A DNA stretch of 64,000 bases, from assembly GCA_934085825.1 (NCBI GenBank), contig CAKOHR010000006.1, forward strand, positions 1 through 64,000, read 5' to 3'. The translations under genes were made by a program, and so were the position numbers. Positions 1-7,804 of this stretch are shown one piece after another; position 1 is the first letter of the stretch; every line of letters begins with the position of its first letter. Source of the DNA: an uncultured Bacilli bacterium. Lineage in GTDB: Bacteria > Bacillota_I > Bacilli_A > RF39 > UBA660. A model generated the notes under the pieces. It made no database searches and was not told the origin of the DNA. It was given only the letters and a program-made list of their open reading frames with translations.

Positions 1-91
1 TTTGCTTATAATAAGTGTAATATATTTATATGTCTTTTTCAATGTCAACTTTGTTGCACTTCAGAAAAAAATTTGTCGGAAACAATTAAAT

Positions 92-120
92 TTGACAAGT
101 TGAACAAATAGTTGTATAAT
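92..120 (+). promoter_or_regulatory. Sigma-A promoter, perfect consensus
   Basis: TTGACA at 92-97 and TATAAT at 115-120 are separated by 17 bases, an exact match to the housekeeping consensus. It lies 25 bases upstream of the ATG at 145. A sequence one base away from a Spo0A box (TGTCGGA, 74-80) lies just upstream of the -35. Confidence 0.85.
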
Positions 121-144
121 ATGCCCTAAATGAGGGGGGATTAT

Positions 145-408
145 ATGCTAGGTGTACTAGATGTTGTAACGCTTGATAATAATAAAGATTATATTGTTTT
201 GAACGTTACTAAATTAAATGATATAAATTATGTATCATTGGTTGGCCAAAATGATCAAAATGATTTTAAATTACTTGAGGAAACATTGAAAGATGGAGAA
301 ATCATTTTGAAAGAAGTAAGTGATGAAATAATAATTGAAAAATTAAGGTTGCAAGTTTTGAAAGAAAGTGCAAACTTGTTAAAAGAAATTAAAGAAAATA
401 ATAAATAA
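145..408 (+). CDS. Small protein of unknown function
   Basis: I do not recognise this 87-residue protein. It has no signal peptide, membrane segment or cysteine pair. It is acidic, with an N-terminal half rich in beta-prone residues and a lysine/glutamate-rich helical C-terminus; size and composition resemble small DUF1292-type cytosolic proteins, but I cannot confirm that. The upstream in-frame ATG at 130 lies before the ribosome binding site GAGGGGGG (132-139), so ATG 145 is the better start. It is driven by the consensus promoter just upstream and lies 14 bases before the next gene, so the two are probably cotranscribed. Confidence 0.6.
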   Translation: MLGVLDVVTLDNNKDYIVLNVTKLNDINYVSLVGQNDQNDFKLLEETLKDGEIILKEVSDEIIIEKLRLQVLKESANLLKEIKENNK

Positions 409-422
409 TAGGGGATAAGGTT

Positions 423-986
423 ATGAAAAATACAAAAGAATATCGTGTATTAAAAATTAAAAAATATAATGAAGAATTACCAAGAGACAAAGTGATGAGA
501 TTTTTTGTTAAAATTGTTACTTTGCTTCAACTTGAATTAAGCGGGTTGTTTATGGCTAAATTTTTGACAACTTATGATAAAACTGTTAGTAAGATGGCGC
601 TATCTGCTGCTCTTGTTGGGTTTGATTTGTTATTTGCGTATAATCGATTTAATAAAGAAAATAAAATTGATGAATTACATACTGAGTTGAAAATTCAAAA
701 TGCCGCTACATATGAAATGGCAGAAAATTGGCTAAAAGAAAAAATTGACGAAGTTAAAGGAAAACAAAAGGAAAATTGTATTCTAGGATCTGCACATCTT
801 GTAGCATCACTTTCTTTATTGTTGCTTAGTTCATTTGGAAAATATGATGTTGCACTTACTAGTGTGGCAATGTATGGATTGTTAAATTTCTTTGATGCAA
901 TGGTTAAACAAACAACTTTGCATGATAGATCGAATAAATTACAAGAAGATTTAGATCTTGATAGAATATCAGATTTAAGAAAATAA
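423..986 (+). CDS. Putative four-helix membrane protein, unknown function
   Basis: A 187-residue protein of unknown function. Hydrophobic segments at about residues 25-47, 57-75, 117-135 and 138-160 suggest two membrane hairpins separated by a charged helical segment (about 78-115) on the same side of the membrane as both termini. A GGGGATAAGG ribosome binding site precedes the ATG. It follows the small gene at 145-408 by 14 bases. No catalytic motif is visible and I assign no function. Confidence 0.6.
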   Translation: MKNTKEYRVLKIKKYNEELPRDKVMRFFVKIVTLLQLELSGLFMAKFLTTYDKTVSKMALSAALVGFDLLFAYNRFNKENKIDELHTELKIQNAATYEMAENWLKEKIDEVKGKQKENCILGSAHLVASLSLLLLSSFGKYDVALTSVAMYGLLNFFDAMVKQTTLHDRSNKLQEDLDLDRISDLRK

Positions 987-1022
987 TTATTATAAAACAA
1001 TAAAATTTTAGAAAAATTGTAA

Positions 1023-1068
1023 AAAAACAGAGAAAATGACTGAAAATATTTGACTTTTGGTCATTTTT
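1023..1068 (+). terminator. Weak terminator-like hairpin before rplM
   Basis: AAAATGAC and GTCATTTT are inverted repeats separated by a long loop and followed by a T-run. The structure overlaps the -35 of the rplM promoter. It could end transcription from the two upstream small genes. Confidence 0.4.
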
Positions 1069-1078
1069 TTCATATAAT
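1050..1078 (+). promoter_or_regulatory. Promoter of rplM-rpsI
   Basis: TTGACT (1050-1055) and TATAAT (1073-1078) are spaced by 17 bases. The start point should be near 1085, leaving an untranslated leader of about 74 nucleotides before rplM. In many Firmicutes L13 leaders are autoregulatory; I could not confirm a known L13-leader fold here. Confidence 0.8.
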
Positions 1079-1158
1079 TTTAATCGGTACATTTTATTTA
1101 TGTGATTTGTTTGGTTGTGGGAAAATTGAACAGTGAACATAATGAAAGGATTTAGTAT

Positions 1159-1590
1159 ATGAAAACATTTATGCAAAAAAAAGAAAATATCGAAAGAAAT
1201 TGGTATGTTATTGATGCTGAAGGTCAAACTTTAGGTCGTTTAGCTACTAAAGCTGCTCACGTTTTACGTGGAAAACACAAAGTTACATATACTCCTCATG
1301 TTGATTGTGGTGATTATGTAATTATTGTAAATGCTGAAAAGGTTGTTTTAACTGGAAATAAGCTAGAAGATAAGAAATATTATAATCATAGTGGTTTCCC
1401 AGGAGGACTTAGAGAAAGAACTGCTAAAGAAATGATTAATAATTATCCAGAAGAAATGGTTGAAAGAGCTGTTAAAGGAATGCTTCCTCATAATAGATTA
1501 GGAAGAGCTATGGGTAAGAAATTATTTGTTTATAGCGGACCTGATCATAAACATGAAGCTCAAAAGCCAAAAGCTTTGGAAGTTAAATAG
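1159..1590 (+). CDS. rplM: 50S ribosomal protein L13
   Basis: Ribosomal protein L13 (143 residues, normal length), an early-assembly protein of the large subunit. Family signatures are visible: W-Y-V-I-D-A-E-G-Q-T-L-G-R-L-A-T near the N-terminus, the G-D-Y-V-I-I-V-N-A-E segment, the Y-N-H-S-G-F-P-G-G loop and M-L-P-H-N-R-L-G-R. It is the first gene of a two-gene operon with rpsI, 8 bases apart, as in nearly all bacteria, but here detached from the alpha operon. The ATG follows GAAAGG. Confidence 0.98.
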   Translation: MKTFMQKKENIERNWYVIDAEGQTLGRLATKAAHVLRGKHKVTYTPHVDCGDYVIIVNAEKVVLTGNKLEDKKYYNHSGFPGGLRERTAKEMINNYPEEMVERAVKGMLPHNRLGRAMGKKLFVYSGPDHKHEAQKPKALEVK

Positions 1591-1598
1591 GAGGAATT

Positions 1599-2018
1599 AT
1601 GGCTAAGAAACAAGAATGGACAGCAACTGGTAGAAGAAAAAGAAGTGTAGCAAGAGTTAGACTTGTTGGTGGTACTGGTAATATTACTGTTAATGGTGTT
1701 GATGTTAATGAATATATGCCATTTGCAACACTTGTAATGGATTTAAAACAACCATTAGTTGCTACAGGTAATGAAAACAGATTTGATATCGATGTTAATG
1801 TAACTGGTGGTGGATTTTCAGGACAAACTGGAGCAATCCGTTTAGGTATTACTAGAGCATTACTTGCATTTGATGCTAATACTGATCAAACTAGAGAAGA
1901 TAGTTATAGACATATTCTTAAAAATGCTGGATTTATTACTAGAGATCCAAGAGTTAAAGAACGTAAGAAATATGGTCTTAAAAAAGCAAGAAGAGCTCCA
2001 CAATTCTCAAAACGTTAG
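1599..2018 (+). CDS. rpsI: 30S ribosomal protein S9
   Basis: Ribosomal protein S9 (139 residues). It shows the family N-terminus (T-G-R-R-K-R-S-V-A-R-V), the G-G-G-F-S-G-Q-T-G-A-I-R-L-G-I-R-A segment and the conserved basic tail ending in S-K-R, which reaches the P-site tRNA. An AGGAGG site overlaps the end of rplM, so the pair is translationally close. It is followed by an intrinsic terminator. Confidence 0.98.
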   Translation: MAKKQEWTATGRRKRSVARVRLVGGTGNITVNGVDVNEYMPFATLVMDLKQPLVATGNENRFDIDVNVTGGGFSGQTGAIRLGITRALLAFDANTDQTREDSYRHILKNAGFITRDPRVKERKKYGLKKARRAPQFSKR

Positions 2019-2037
2019 TAGATATTTTGATTTTAAT

Positions 2038-2068
2038 CCTCATGAACTTTTGGTTTGTGAGGTTTTTT
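2038..2068 (+). terminator. Intrinsic terminator of rplM-rpsI
   Basis: A 9-bp stem (2038-2046 with 2054-2062, two G-T wobbles) is followed by six T residues. Confidence 0.8.
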
Positions 2069-2130
2069 GATGACATTTATTTAGAAATTTGGTAAAATAT
2101 TTATGAAATGACTGAGATGGGTGGTTAGTT

Positions 2131-2997
2131 ATGAGAATTAGTAATGAATGGAAAGATTATGAATGTTTGGATGCTGGTAATGGTGAAAAGTTAGAACGTT
2201 GGGGTAATGTTATTCTTAGAAGGCCAGAACCACTTGCTATGTGGCCAATTGAAATGGATTATAATTGGAAAAAAGTAGATGGAGTTTATTATAGATTTGT
2301 TGATGGGGGAGGACACTGGGAATTTAATAAAAAATTACCTGATTTTTGGATTATAAATTATAAAGATTTAAAGTTTAAAGTTAGTCCAACAAATTTTAAA
2401 CACACTGGTTTATTTCCTGAACAAGCTTGTAATTGGAATTTTATGATGGATAAAATTAAAAATGCTAATAGACCTATTAAAGTTCTTAATTTATTTGGCT
2501 ATACTGGTGGTGCAACTGTTGCTTGTAGTAAAGCTGGTGCAGAATTAGTTGTTCATGTCGATGCTGCTCGTGGTATGGTTGAATGGGCTAAGGAAAATGC
2601 TAAACTTTCTGGAGTAGGAGGCAATTATATTAGATTTTTAGTAGATGATTGTTTAAAATTTGTTGAAAGAGAAATAAGACGTGGTAATAAATATGATGCT
2701 ATTGTTATGGATCCTCCATCATATGGAAGAGGTCCTAGTGGTGAAGTTTGGAAACTTGAAAAAAACTTAGAAGAACTTGTTAGTAGATGTACTCTTCTTT
2801 TAAGTGATAAACCGTTATTTTTCCTTATTAATGCTTATACAACGGGTGTTTCCAGTACAGTATTATATAATGTTTTAAAACTAACTGTTGCTAAAACTTA
2901 TGGTGGAAATGTCGATGCTGGAGAAATTGGTCTTCCAATAAATAAGAATGATTTAGTGCTTCCATGTGGTATTTATGGTAGATGGCAAGATGAATAA
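2131..2997 (+). CDS. SAM-dependent methyltransferase, RlmI-like fold (Methyltrans_SAM family)
   Basis: A 288-residue class I S-adenosylmethionine methyltransferase, probably acting on rRNA by family membership. The SAM-binding motif I is N-L-F-G-Y-T-G-G-A-T (about residues 120-129), a motif II aspartate follows in V-V-H-V-D-A-A, and the catalytic D-P-P-S-Y-G-R-G motif (about 194-201) is typical of nucleobase methyltransferases of the RlmI/RlmK group. The N-terminal PUA domain of true RlmI is missing; this shorter form is common in Firmicutes. Its end overlaps the next gene (RluA family), giving an RNA-modification operon. The exact target base cannot be read from sequence. Confidence 0.85.
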   Translation: MRISNEWKDYECLDAGNGEKLERWGNVILRRPEPLAMWPIEMDYNWKKVDGVYYRFVDGGGHWEFNKKLPDFWIINYKDLKFKVSPTNFKHTGLFPEQACNWNFMMDKIKNANRPIKVLNLFGYTGGATVACSKAGAELVVHVDAARGMVEWAKENAKLSGVGGNYIRFLVDDCLKFVEREIRRGNKYDAIVMDPPSYGRGPSGEVWKLEKNLEELVSRCTLLLSDKPLFFLINAYTTGVSSTVLYNVLKLTVAKTYGGNVDAGEIGLPINKNDLVLPCGIYGRWQDE

Positions 2998-3661
2998 AAT
3001 TATTTATGAAGATAATCATTTATTAGTAGTGGAAAAGCCTCGAAATATGCTTGTACAGTCTGATAATACTAAGGATTTGGATTTGCTTACTAGTTTAAAA
3101 AAATATATCAAAGTAAAGTATAATAAACCTGGTGAAGTTTATTTAGGGCTGGTACATAGACTTGATAGACCTGTTGGTGGCGTCATGGTTTTTGCAAGAA
3201 CTAGTAAATCTGCATCAAGGCTTAGTAATATGATAAGGTTGCATGATTTTGAAAAAACTTATTTAGCTGTGGTTCAAGGTAAGGTTCCAAGTGAAGGGGT
3301 ATTTGAGGATTATTTATTAAAACTTGAAAGTGAGAATAAAACTGTTGTTAATAAAAATGGTAAATATTCTAAACTTTCTTATAAATTACTTGATTTTAAA
3401 GAAGGACTTAGTCTTGTTAAGATAAAACTTGATACAGGTAGATCCCATCAAATTAGAGTTCAATTTTCTTCTCGTGGGTATGTTTTATGGGGAGATCAAA
3501 AATATAATTCTGAAGCATTAGTTGGTGAGCAAATTTCTTTGTGGGCGTATGAACTTAAGTTTAAGCACCCAGTACGTGAAGAACTAATGAATTTTAAATG
3601 TTTACCACCAATAAATGAATATCCTTGGAACTTGTTTGGAGATGTTATTAATGATAAATGA
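2990..3661 (+). CDS. RluA-family pseudouridine synthase
   Basis: Isomerises uridine to pseudouridine in rRNA or tRNA. The catalytic block is visible as H-R-L-D-R-P-V-G-G-V-M-V-F-A-R-T-S-K (catalytic Asp in H-R-L-D), and the C-terminal G-R-S-H-Q-I-R-V-Q motif is typical of RluA/RluD. At 223 residues it lacks an S4 domain, matching the short RluA-like forms. The start at ATG 2990 (M-N-K-I-I-Y-E-D) overlaps the methyltransferase by 8 bases and begins exactly where family homology begins. Target site unknown. Confidence 0.9.
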   Translation: MNKIIYEDNHLLVVEKPRNMLVQSDNTKDLDLLTSLKKYIKVKYNKPGEVYLGLVHRLDRPVGGVMVFARTSKSASRLSNMIRLHDFEKTYLAVVQGKVPSEGVFEDYLLKLESENKTVVNKNGKYSKLSYKLLDFKEGLSLVKIKLDTGRSHQIRVQFSSRGYVLWGDQKYNSEALVGEQISLWAYELKFKHPVREELMNFKCLPPINEYPWNLFGDVINDK

Positions 3662-4385
3662 AGAAATATTTAAAAAATATGTGGGTACTTTCGATATTTC
3701 TTGTCCACCTATAAACAGAAAATTATACCATAGTTTTAGAGTAAGTGAAATTTCTAAAAAAATTGCTTTATCGTTAAATTTAGATGAAGATTTAGTAAAA
3801 TTAGCTACATTTATTGGTTTAGTTCATGATATTGGTAGATTTACACAATGGAAGAATTATGGTACTTATGTTGATTTTGATAGTGAAGACCATGCTTCTT
3901 TAGGGGTTAAAATTTTATTTGAAGATCATATTATTAGTGAATTTATTATTGATTCTAAATGGAATAATGTTATTTATAATGCTGTAAAAAATCATAATGA
4001 ATATATGCTTAATTCTAAAGTTGATGAAGTAAGCTTGTTAATGGCTAAAATTTTGCGAGATGCAGATAAACTTGATATTCTTTATATGGTTGCAAGTGGG
4101 TTAGTTGCTGTTGAACAATCAGATGCCGAAGTAAGTAAAGAGGTAAATAAAGAATTTTTAGAGAAGAAAAGTATTGAAGGAAAATATTTGAAAAATAGTA
4201 CTGATAAAATTTTATTAAGATTGGCTTTAGTTTTTGATTTGAATTTTGAATATAGTTTGAATTGTGTTTTAGTTAATAAATATTTACAAAGTATTTATGA
4301 AAGGGTTAAAAACAAAAAAATAATTGAACCATATTATATGGTTGTTAAAAATTATTTGAAGGAGAAATGTAGTGGAAAGATATAA
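3651..4385 (+). CDS. HD-domain phosphohydrolase
   Basis: A 244-residue HD-superfamily protein. The metal-binding residues are H28, the H59-D60 pair (L-V-H-D-I-G-R), further histidines in D-H-A-S-L-G and N-H-N-E-Y, and the Asp of R-D-A-D-K-L-D. The substrate (nucleotide, phosphoester or signalling molecule) is not predictable. ATG 3651 was chosen because it follows GGAG and removes a long overlap with the RluA gene; the two still overlap by 11 bases. It overlaps the TtcA-like gene by 14 bases, so all four genes from 2131 form one operon. Confidence 0.85.
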   Translation: MINEEIFKKYVGTFDISCPPINRKLYHSFRVSEISKKIALSLNLDEDLVKLATFIGLVHDIGRFTQWKNYGTYVDFDSEDHASLGVKILFEDHIISEFIIDSKWNNVIYNAVKNHNEYMLNSKVDEVSLLMAKILRDADKLDILYMVASGLVAVEQSDAEVSKEVNKEFLEKKSIEGKYLKNSTDKILLRLALVFDLNFEYSLNCVLVNKYLQSIYERVKNKKIIEPYYMVVKNYLKEKCSGKI

Positions 4386-5199
4386 AGAAATAGAGAGAAG
4401 CATTATAAAAAGATTTAGAAAAGAAATATGGGCAAAGTTTGTAAAAGCTGTTAAGGATTATCAACTTATTAATGAAGGTGATAAGATTATGGTTTGTATT
4501 TCTGGTGGAAAAGATTCTTTTTTACTTGCTAAATGTATTGAAGAATTAAAGAGACATGGCGGAGTAAATTTTGATGCTTGTTATGTTTCTATGAATCCCG
4601 GATATAATGAAGTAAATAAGCAAATGATATTTAAAAACGCGAATATTTTAAATGTTGATCTAAAAATGTTTGAAAGTGATATATTTGATGTTGCTAATAC
4701 TTTGAATGAAAAAAGTCCTTGTTATATGTGTGCTAGAATGCGAAGAGGTAATCTTTATAATAAAGCTCAAGAATTTGGGTGTAATAAAATAGCTTTGGGA
4801 CATCATTTTGATGATGTTATTGAAACAACTCTTTTATCTATGTTTTATGGCAGTGAAGTAAAAACTATGCTTCCTAAGCTACATAGCGAAAATTTTGAAG
4901 GATTAGAATTAATTAGACCCCTTTATTTGGTAAAAGAGTCAAGTGTACTAGCTTGGTGCAAATATAATGAATTAACTTTTATTAATTGTGCATGTAAATT
5001 TACGGATAAGGTAAGTAAAAGTGAGGATCACATTAGTAAAAGAAAAGAAATGAAAGATCTTATAAATCAACTTAGAAAAATTAATCCAGATATTGATTAT
5101 AATATATTTAAATCACTTGATAATGTTAATTTGAATTGTGTCCTTGGTATTAGAAAAGATGGTATTCATAAAAGTTTTATGGAGGATTATGATAAATAA
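4372..5199 (+). CDS. ttcA: TtcA-like tRNA 2-thiocytidine synthase (PP-loop ATPase)
   Basis: Probable tRNA cytidine-32 thiolase. The PP-loop S-G-G-K-D-S lies at residues 44-49. C117-x2-C120 and a later cysteine cluster (C206, C208) match the Fe-S and thiolation cysteines of the TtcA family, and G-H-H-F-D-D is also typical. Length 275 residues is normal. Translation starts at GTG (4372), seven bases after AAGGAG and inside the HD gene. A TtcA-related tRNA thiolase of other specificity remains possible. Confidence 0.82.
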   Translation: MERYKEIERSIIKRFRKEIWAKFVKAVKDYQLINEGDKIMVCISGGKDSFLLAKCIEELKRHGGVNFDACYVSMNPGYNEVNKQMIFKNANILNVDLKMFESDIFDVANTLNEKSPCYMCARMRRGNLYNKAQEFGCNKIALGHHFDDVIETTLLSMFYGSEVKTMLPKLHSENFEGLELIRPLYLVKESSVLAWCKYNELTFINCACKFTDKVSKSEDHISKRKEMKDLINQLRKINPDIDYNIFKSLDNVNLNCVLGIRKDGIHKSFMEDYDK

Positions 5200-5285
5200 T
5201 CCTTTTTTAAATTTTTAAAATACTAACTCAACTTAATCTTTAGTTTACTCAACCTCGTAGTTATTTATTTAATAATAAAAATGTG

Positions 5286-5291
5286 TATAAT
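5286..5291 (+). promoter_or_regulatory. -10 element of the lipoprotein gene
   Basis: TATAAT at 5286-5291 lies 23 bases before the ATG at 5314, followed by AAAGGAGG. No convincing -35 is visible. Confidence 0.5.
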
Positions 5292-5313
5292 AATTTTAGA
5301 AAGGAGGAAAAAC

Positions 5314-6018
5314 ATGAAAAAGAAAATGTTTATTATTTTATTGTTAATTATTGGAGTTGTTAGTATAACTGCTTGTAATAAAAAAGAAATTGTATTAAAC
5401 GATAGTAAAAAGTTTAAAGAAGAATATGAAAGTTTTAATGGACAAAAAAATGATTATTTTGAATATCGAAATTTATTTATAGATGAAAATAACCCTTTTG
5501 TTTATACAACTGCTGAAGATATTGTTGAAAAAATAGAAAATAAAGAAACTTTTATTGTATATTTTGGCGATCCTGAATGTCCGTGGTGTAGAAGTGTAAT
5601 AGAGCAAGCAATAGAATCTGCTAATAAAAATAATATAGGAAAAATTTACTATGTGCGTATATGGGATGGCTTTCATAATGAAATATTAAGAGATGTATAT
5701 GAGTTGCAAAATGGAAAAACTTCGATTAAAAGTAAAGGTACTGATGCTTATTATAGATTATTAGAATATTTTGATGACTTATTGGATGATTATATATTAA
5801 CTGATGAAAAAGATAAAGAAGTTAAAGTAAATGAAAAAAGAATATTTGCACCGGATTTTGTTTTTGTGAAAGATGGGGTTGCAAAAAAAATAGTTCAAGG
5901 TATTTCAAGTAAACAAGAAAATTTTAATTCAACTTTAACTGAAGATGTAATAAAAGAAGAAGAAAGCATTTTTGATGATTTTTTTACAAAAACCAATACT
6001 TGTTATGAAAATTGTTAA
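5314..6018 (+). CDS. Thioredoxin-fold lipoprotein
   Basis: A 234-residue exported lipoprotein. A short basic N-terminus and hydrophobic core end in a lipobox V-S-I-T-A-C (Cys21 is the predicted lipidated residue). A thioredoxin-like active site C-P-W-C is at residues 89-92, in the context Y-F-G-D-P-E-C-P-W-C that resembles bacteriocin-transport accessory and thioredoxin-like proteins. The C-terminus ends with a further C-x4-C. It probably works on thiols outside the membrane, partner unknown. ATG 5314 was chosen over 5281 because AAAGGAGG lies just upstream and a signal peptide starts there. Confidence 0.8.
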   Translation: MKKKMFIILLLIIGVVSITACNKKEIVLNDSKKFKEEYESFNGQKNDYFEYRNLFIDENNPFVYTTAEDIVEKIENKETFIVYFGDPECPWCRSVIEQAIESANKNNIGKIYYVRIWDGFHNEILRDVYELQNGKTSIKSKGTDAYYRLLEYFDDLLDDYILTDEKDKEVKVNEKRIFAPDFVFVKDGVAKKIVQGISSKQENFNSTLTEDVIKEEESIFDDFFTKTNTCYENC

Positions 6019-6020
6019 TG

Positions 6021-6050
6021 CGGGATTATGATAAATAATTCTGTTTTTTT
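6021..6050 (+). terminator. Intrinsic terminator
   Basis: A 9-bp stem (6021-6029 with 6035-6043, two wobbles), loop GATAA, then seven T residues. Confidence 0.8.
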
Positions 6051-6054
6051 GTAA

Positions 6055-6060
6055 TATAAT
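6055..6060 (+). promoter_or_regulatory. -10 element abutting the amidase start codon
   Basis: A perfect TATAAT ends six bases before the ATG at 6066, and no Shine-Dalgarno sequence lies between. If used, transcription would start at or next to the start codon, producing a leaderless mRNA. No good -35 is visible because the region upstream is the preceding terminator. Confidence 0.5.
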
Positions 6061-6065
6061 TTATT

Positions 6066-6716
6066 ATGAAAAAATATTATTTTAAAATTATATCTTTATT
6101 TTTAATTTTATTTGTTTTTATGTATGGATATCCCGTTAGGGCAGATTTACCCCTTCAAGGAAAAGTCATTGTTGTTGATAGTGGTCATGGTGGTTTGGAT
6201 CCTGGAGCTCTTTATAAAGATATTTATGAAAAAGATATAACCCTTGCGATTGGTAAATATTTAGAAAAATCCTTAAATAAAATGGGTGCTACTGTTATTA
6301 TGACTAGGGATGATGATAACGATTTAAGTAGGGGAGTTAAAAATCATCGAAAAAAAGCTGATTTTGATGAAAGAATTAAAATTATAAATCAAAAAATTGC
6401 TGATATGTATGTTTCTGTTCATTTGAATTATTTAACGGATTCAAAGTATTATGGAGCTCAAGTATTTTATAATAAAAATAATAAAGAATTAGCTAGTAGT
6501 GTTCAGTTGTATTTAAATAAAAATACTAATAGTGATAGAGAAATAAAAAAAATTCCAACATCAACATATATGTATGATAAACTAAAAACTAAAGGTATTT
6601 TAGTTGAATGTGGTTTTCTATCAAATTCTATGGAAAGAAGTAAACTTGTAACTAAAGAATATCAAATGAAATTTGCTAAGATACTTGCAGATGCTATAAG
6701 TCATTATTATAACTAA
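6066..6716 (+). CDS. Secreted N-acetylmuramoyl-L-alanine amidase (Amidase_3)
   Basis: A zinc amidase that cuts the bond between MurNAc and L-Ala in peptidoglycan. An N-terminal signal peptide or anchor (about residues 1-26, possible cleavage after V-R-A) precedes the catalytic domain. Zinc-ligand motifs are V-V-D-S-G-H-G-G (H41), the E in Y-E-K-D-I-T, V-S-V-H-L-N-Y and the catalytic E of L-V-E-C-G-F-L-S-N. Overall it resembles CwlD, which makes muramic lactam in spore cortex, and length (216 residues) fits. The organism also encodes Spo0A, so a CwlD role is plausible but unproven. No Shine-Dalgarno sequence is present. Confidence 0.85.
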   Translation: MKKYYFKIISLFLILFVFMYGYPVRADLPLQGKVIVVDSGHGGLDPGALYKDIYEKDITLAIGKYLEKSLNKMGATVIMTRDDDNDLSRGVKNHRKKADFDERIKIINQKIADMYVSVHLNYLTDSKYYGAQVFYNKNNKELASSVQLYLNKNTNSDREIKKIPTSTYMYDKLKTKGILVECGFLSNSMERSKLVTKEYQMKFAKILADAISHYYN

Positions 6717-6836
6717 ACTGTAATTATTTAAAAAAGGTAATAAATATTAAAAGTAAAAAAATTGATTTTTCACTTTTTCTTCACAATTTTTTTACATTAT
6801 ATCCACTAATTTGGTATATATTTATTTTGTCAGTTG

Positions 6837-6845
6837 TGATATAAT
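6837..6845 (+). promoter_or_regulatory. Extended -10 promoter of the Abi_2 operon
   Basis: TGATATAAT (TG-n-TATAAT) lies 24 bases before the GTG start at 6869; the -35 is not convincing. Confidence 0.55.
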
Positions 6846-6868
6846 GTTTAAAGTAAAGGCGGTATAGT

Positions 6869-7804
6869 GTGAAATCGAAAACATTTAAAACATTAGATGA
6901 ACAAATTGACATACTTACTAAAAAAGGTTTAGTAGTTGAAGATATCGATACTGCTAAAACTGTTTTGTTACGGGAAAATTATTTTTTCTTGAGTGGTTAC
7001 CGTCATTTATTTATGAGGCCAGATGATAATAAAAGTTATCTTGAGGGAACGACATTTAATGAGTTATATTCAATGTTTCTTTTTGACCGACAAATAAGGA
7101 ATATACTTTTTAAAAATATATTGATTGTAGAAAATAATTTAAAGAGTATACTTGCTTATATCATGAGTAAGAATCATGGATTTAAAGAAAATAATTATTT
7201 AAATCCAAATAACTTTGTGAGAGATTCAAGAAGAAGCAGACAAATTAATGATTTAATTAGAAAAATGAAAAGGCAGATAAGTGTTAATGGCAAACAACAT
7301 AGTGCTACAGCGCATTATATAATTAATTATGGATATATACCACTTTGGGTTGTTGTTAAAGTATTATCGTTTGGGATAGTTGGTGAACTTTATACCGTGC
7401 TTCAATATCAAGATCAAAAGGAAATTGCTGAAGTTTTTGGTGTTAGTATTGATAGTATGGTTGATTATTTGCCAATTGTTGCAAATTATAGAAATTTGTG
7501 TGCACATGAAGATGTCTGTTATATTAATAGGACTCAAAAAGTCATTGATGATACGAAATATCATAAACTATTGTATATTCCTAAGATAAATGAAGAATAT
7601 ATATATGGAAAGAATGATTTATTTGCACTCATAATTATTTTAAAACAGTTACTTGATGAAGACAATTTTAATTTATTTATTAGTGAAATAAGTTATGAAC
7701 TTGATAGATTATCAGGTAAGTTGAAGGTAATTAAAATAGAAAAAGTATTACATGAAATGGGATTTCCAAATAATTTTAAAGAAATAGTGAGGTTAGAAAA
7801 ATGA
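6869..7804 (+). CDS. Abi_2 family HEPN protein (abortive-infection AbiD/AbiF-like)
   Basis: A 311-residue member of the Abi_2/AbiD-AbiF family, known from phage-abortive systems. Family signatures include the N-terminal L-x-E-Q-I-x-x-L region, R-E-N-Y-F-F-L-S-G-Y-R and the C-terminal Y-R-N-L-C-A-H. R208-x4-H213 is a HEPN ribonuclease motif, so RNA cleavage is the likely activity. The GTG start follows AAAGGCGG. Its TGA stop overlaps the ATG of the HtrA gene (ATGA), so the two are translationally coupled, an unusual partnership. No antitoxin-like neighbour is visible. Confidence 0.85.
   Translation: MKSKTFKTLDEQIDILTKKGLVVEDIDTAKTVLLRENYFFLSGYRHLFMRPDDNKSYLEGTTFNELYSMFLFDRQIRNILFKNILIVENNLKSILAYIMSKNHGFKENNYLNPNNFVRDSRRSRQINDLIRKMKRQISVNGKQHSATAHYIINYGYIPLWVVVKVLSFGIVGELYTVLQYQDQKEIAEVFGVSIDSMVDYLPIVANYRNLCAHEDVCYINRTQKVIDDTKYHKLLYIPKINEEYIYGKNDLFALIIILKQLLDEDNFNLFISEISYELDRLSGKLKVIKIEKVLHEMGFPNNFKEIVRLEK

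Noticed and set aside
74..80. Spo0A box (TGTCGGA) before the first gene
   Set aside because: One base from consensus in AT-rich DNA and no other support; noted only beside the promoter.
695..1000. Minus-strand ORFs opposite ribosomal and other + genes (many, such as 695-1000, 9960-10169 and 49257-49577)
   Set aside because: They are shadows of well-supported genes, lack RBS and give no recognisable protein.
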